In this document: piece by piece, positions 6,421 through 8,573 of the stretch
Layout of the letters: each line of letters starts with the position of its first letter
How positions within the stretch are numbered: position 1 is the first letter of the stretch
Assembly: GCA_934086355.1 (NCBI GenBank)
Contig: CAKOID010000030.1
Span: forward strand, 1 to 8,573
Length of the DNA stretch: 8,573 bases
DNA from: an uncultured Bacilli bacterium
Lineage (GTDB): Bacteria > Bacillota_I > Bacilli_A > RF39 > UBA660
Direction: 5' to 3'
Made by a program: the position numbers and the translations under genes
Notes under the pieces: generated by a model
What the model was told of the DNA's origin: nothing
Seen by the model: the letters and a program-made list of their open reading frames with translations, nothing else
The model's database searches: none

Positions 6421-8001
6421 ATGAAGAGAAAGAACGTAATCATTATTAGCATTGCTGGTATAACTCTAGTATTATTATGTCTTCTCGGTTTTACTTATGG
6501 TTATTTTATGACTAATATTAATGGAAATACAAATAATAAAAGTATAAATGTAACTACGGCCATTAAAGGATTAGAAATTAATGATTTAACAGAAGAGGAT
6601 ATAAATGATACAATAGAACCAGGTTATGAAAATATTAAACTTTTCACTGTAAAAAATACTGGTAATACTGAAGCTGGTTTTAATATATATTTAACTGATT
6701 TAATAAATACATTTATAAGAACAGAAGATGTACAATATACATTATATAGAAAAGCTGGAAATGCAACAATAAATGTAAATGATTTTTCTGATTGTACAAT
6801 AGTAAGTAGTGGTCCACTACCTACGACAAATTCATATATCGCAACAAACGAAATAATAAATAATAATGGAGATTATTACACTTATGCTTTAAAAGTAATT
6901 TATAAAAATTTAACAGATGTAAATCAAAATGTTGACCAAGGAAAAACCTTTTCATTTAAAATTATTATAGATTCTGAGAAGGTTCAACAAACATTTAAAC
7001 AAGTAATAATGGATAGTGCAAATAAAGGTGGAGAAAATAGAACAAGCATGGGTTCAACTGTAACAGAATTTACATCTATATCAGGAGAAAATGAAAGAGT
7101 ATTAAATAATGCACCAGATGATTACGGAACAAGTTATTACTTTAGAGGAAATGTATTAGATAATTATGTAACATTTGCAGATAAAACATGGAGAATAGTT
7201 AGAATAAATGGTGATGGCTCTGTTAGGTTAGTACTTGATGATGTTGCAAAAGATTCAAGTGGAGCTGTTATAAAAACAGCATTTAATTCTAACACTAATG
7301 ATAATGCATACATAGGATATATGTATGGAACTGCAGAAAGTACAACATATGATTCAACACATGAGAATATTAACGATAGTACAATTAAAACAGCGGTAGA
7401 TAAGTGGTATGAAGATAATTTAAAAACTAATTATGCAAGCTATTTGGCAGACACATTATTTTGTAATGATAAAACTTTGTCATCTAGCACAGTAGGTTCT
7501 AATAATACTGCTTTAGGTTATGGAACAAATAAAACATATTATGCATCAATTGAAAGAATCGGTGAATATGGAATAGAAGTTACAAATTTTAAACCAACAT
7601 ATAAATGTGCAGAAAATGCAACAAATAATTTTTCTAGGTATACAGTAGAAGTTTCAACACTTCGAAATGGAAATAAAACAAATAGCAATTTAAAATATCC
7701 AATAGGATTACTTACAGCAGACGAAGTAGCATATGCCGGAGCATATAAATATGATGAAGCAAACCAATCATATTACTTATATAATTCATCTATAACTTCT
7801 AACTGGTGGCTTTTATCTCCAAGTTATTTTGATAATTTGTATGTATTTCAGTGGGTTATATCTTATTTACACGGTACCTATGGTAGCGATGCGGTGGAAG
7901 TCACTTATGCTTTCCGTCCTAGTATCAATCTAAAGGCTGATATACTAGTATCGGGTGGAGATGGAACAAAAGAAAATCCATATACAGTAAAATTGAGTTA
8001 G
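6421..8001 (+). CDS. Exported protein: TasA/camelysin-like N-terminal domain and DUF6273-like C-terminal domain
   Basis: 526 residues. The N-terminus is a hydrophobic segment (residues 6-24) followed by FTYGYF and an Asn/Thr-rich stretch, the layout of TasA/camelysin-type exported proteins whose signal is often cut by SipW-like peptidases. Residues about 40-185 are a beta-rich domain with LFTVKNTGNTEAGFNIYL, typical of that fold. From about 236 (SYYFRGNVLDNYVTF, then TWRIVRINGDGSVRLVLDD) to the end runs a DUF6273-like, possibly C-type-lectin-like domain, closing with NWWLLSPS (461-468), a divergent patch (468-497), then FRPSINLKADILVSGGDGTKENPYTV (498-523, conserved style). Such proteins occur as many paralogues in gut Firmicutes; the role is unknown, probably surface or extracellular binding. 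The domain assignments come from recalled motifs, not a search. The gene heads a two-gene operon, 8 nt before the next start. Base composition changes inside its 3' end. Confidence 0.8.
   Translation: MKRKNVIIISIAGITLVLLCLLGFTYGYFMTNINGNTNNKSINVTTAIKGLEINDLTEEDINDTIEPGYENIKLFTVKNTGNTEAGFNIYLTDLINTFIRTEDVQYTLYRKAGNATINVNDFSDCTIVSSGPLPTTNSYIATNEIINNNGDYYTYALKVIYKNLTDVNQNVDQGKTFSFKIIIDSEKVQQTFKQVIMDSANKGGENRTSMGSTVTEFTSISGENERVLNNAPDDYGTSYYFRGNVLDNYVTFADKTWRIVRINGDGSVRLVLDDVAKDSSGAVIKTAFNSNTNDNAYIGYMYGTAESTTYDSTHENINDSTIKTAVDKWYEDNLKTNYASYLADTLFCNDKTLSSSTVGSNNTALGYGTNKTYYASIERIGEYGIEVTNFKPTYKCAENATNNFSRYTVEVSTLRNGNKTNSNLKYPIGLLTADEVAYAGAYKYDEANQSYYLYNSSITSNWWLLSPSYFDNLYVFQWVISYLHGTYGSDAVEVTYAFRPSINLKADILVSGGDGTKENPYTVKLS
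7822..7911 (+). other. Candidate hypervariable patch in the exported protein gene
   Basis: Codons 468-497 lie between the conserved WWLLSPS and FRPSINL motifs. Manual counts give 23 A per 100 bases in 7821-7920 against 40 in 7701-7800. G+C is 37 against 31, and 28 of 60 in 7861-7920. Twenty-one of 30 codons end in T or C, against 16 of the preceding 30. A-depletion in a C-terminal lectin-like patch is what adenine-directed mutagenic retrohoming leaves; gene conversion from a paralogue is an alternative. There is no template repeat or reverse transcriptase in the window. Confidence 0.35.
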
Positions 8002-8009
8002 AGGTCTAT

Positions 8010-8438
8010 ATGAAATTAAAAGTATATATAATGCATAGTGATAAAACAGACTACATTAATGAAATATATAGACCATTACTTAAAATGGGGTTAATGAAAG
8101 AATATTATTTAATATTACCATTATCCGATAGGTATAAAGGAACTTATATTAAAGATTTATGTAAAGATAGTGATGTAATCATTTGTGACTTAACAAAATC
8201 TAATTTCTTCCTAAATATTGAGTTAAACACTGCAAAGAAATTAAATAAAAAAATATATTATTTTATAAATTGTAATGATAAAAATATAAAAAAATATAAA
8301 AATTTAGAATTAAATAAATATACTGACAAAGAAGAATTTTGTCTATTAATAAAAAAATTACTAGATTCTCTTAATAAAAATCAAATATTATTAGAAAGAG
8401 ATAATATATATCCGTTAGGCAAAATAATAAGAAAATAG
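8010..8438 (+). CDS. Small Rossmann-like protein, nucleoside deoxyribosyltransferase/TIR-like fold
   Basis: 142 residues, no signal peptide or membrane segment, so cytoplasmic. The predicted order is beta-alpha repeats: KVYIMHS (4-10), helix 14-26, YYLILPLS (32-39), helix about 46-52, DVIICDLT (55-62), helix SNFFLNIELNTAKKLNK (64-80), KIYYFINC (81-88), and a C-terminal helix about 107-121. The aspartate-led third strand plus Glu71 in NIELNTAKK followed by a KK-IYY strand recall the active-site Glu helix of nucleoside 2-deoxyribosyltransferase-like and TIR-like proteins, which cleave N-glycosidic bonds of nucleosides or NAD. Function is not established; a non-catalytic relative is equally possible. 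SD AGAGG (8000-8004) overlaps the upstream stop codon and the gap is 8 nt, so it is co-expressed with the exported protein. A terminator begins right after its stop. Confidence 0.72.
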   Translation: MKLKVYIMHSDKTDYINEIYRPLLKMGLMKEYYLILPLSDRYKGTYIKDLCKDSDVIICDLTKSNFFLNIELNTAKKLNKKIYYFINCNDKNIKKYKNLELNKYTDKEEFCLLIKKLLDSLNKNQILLERDNIYPLGKIIRK

Positions 8439-8465
8439 AAATCTGTTTATCAGATTTTTTATTTT
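8439..8465 (+). terminator. Intrinsic terminator of the exported-protein operon
   Basis: A perfect 7-bp stem pairs AAATCTG (8439-8445) with CAGATTT (8451-8457) around loop TTTAT, followed by TTT, A, TTTT. It starts at the base after the TAG stop (8436-8438) of the small Rossmann-like gene. Confidence 0.8.
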
Positions 8466-8477
8466 GGTATAAAATGT

Positions 8478-8528
8478 AAAAAAAGTTTAAAAAAAAGCAC
8501 GAAAAAAAAAGGAAAAACAAATTTTTCC
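8478..8528. promoter_or_regulatory. A-tract region with inverted repeat upstream of the next gene
   Basis: Four A-tracts (8478-8484, 8489-8496, 8502-8510, 8513-8517) have centres 9 to 13.5 bp apart, roughly helically phased, which may bend the DNA or act as an UP-like element. GGAAAAA (8511-8517) pairs with TTTTTCC (8522-8528) around loop CAAA. On the minus strand this hairpin is followed by nine T, so it would also work as a terminator of leftward transcription. No convincing -35/-10 pair was found between here and the SD at 8559. Confidence 0.4.
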
Positions 8529-8555
8529 ATAATAATATATAGTGTAGGAGATAAA

Positions 8556-8573
8556 ATGAGGAGGTGATTAACT
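8556..8573 (+). promoter_or_regulatory. Near-perfect Shine-Dalgarno of the next gene, overlapping a three-codon mini-ORF
   Basis: AGGAGGTGAT (8559-8568) is a 10-nt perfect complement of the conserved Firmicute 16S rRNA 3' tail; the start codon is presumably at or just past the window edge (about 9 nt after AGGAGG). The same bases are read as ATG AGG AGG TGA (8556-8567), a Met-Arg-Arg mini-ORF with its own SD GGAG (8547-8550) five nt upstream. Whether the mini-ORF is translated is unknown. Confidence 0.6.

Noticed and set aside
7942..7951. ATACTAGTAT palindrome after the candidate variable patch as a retroelement homing hairpin
   Set aside because: Only 10 bp, AT-rich and without a loop; known homing-site hairpins have longer, GC-richer stems with a loop. 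Not enough to support the claim.
8556..8573. Reading TGA as Trp (code 4), which would make 8556 the start of a real gene
   Set aside because: All Trp positions in the recognised genes use TGG, ClpP ends sensibly at TGA, and sporulation genes argue against a mollicute code.

Overview
The window comes from a very AT-rich, low-GC Firmicute. The coding strands lean on ATA, TTA, AGA and AAT codons. Shine-Dalgarno (SD) sites are AGAGG/AGGAG-like. The standard code fits: every Trp codon in the recognised genes is TGG, and ClpP ends in TGA. A SpoVID-like gene followed by a YsxE-like gene indicates a spore former or a recent descendant of one. The mix of sporulation, cadherin-like and DUF6273-like surface proteins resembles uncultured gut Bacilli/Erysipelotrichia-type lineages. 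That placement is inference from gene content only.

Layout. 1-1620 (+): the 3' part of a SpoVID-like spore coat morphogenesis gene overlaps a YsxE-like degenerate kinase gene by 8 nt. 1594-1782 (-): a possible 62-residue two-helix membrane protein, wholly antisense to the probable 3' UTR of that operon, which appears to end at a hairpin at 1806-1835. 1880-3193 (+): a type I surface protein with a signal peptide, Thr/Pro linker, two cadherin-like beta-sandwich domains and a C-terminal anchor. 3206-3775 (-): ClpP, convergent with the surface gene and sharing a perfect 15-bp bidirectional terminator stem with it. 3887-6333 (+): a nucleoside-kinase-like P-loop protein and glyceraldehyde-3-phosphate dehydrogenase, 8 nt apart, with one promoter before and one terminator after. 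6421-8438 (+): a large exported protein (TasA/camelysin-like N-terminus, DUF6273-like C-terminus) and a small Rossmann-like protein, again 8 nt apart, closed by a terminator at 8439. 8439-8573: A-tracts, a hairpin, and a very strong SD for a gene that begins just beyond the window.

Functionally this is a patchwork of short operons: spore coat assembly, envelope display, proteolysis, central metabolism, and an exported protein paired with a cytosolic partner. No intergenic stretch exceeds about 135 bp. I saw no rRNA, tRNA, CRISPR, transposase or riboswitch.

The most interesting signal is at the 3' end of the 6421-8001 gene. Base composition shifts sharply (A-poor, locally GC-richer) between the conserved WWLLSPS and FRPSINL motifs. 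This is the position and compositional trend expected of a hypervariable C-terminal patch, made either by a diversity-generating retroelement or by gene conversion among paralogues. No reverse transcriptase or template repeat lies in the window, so this remains a hypothesis.
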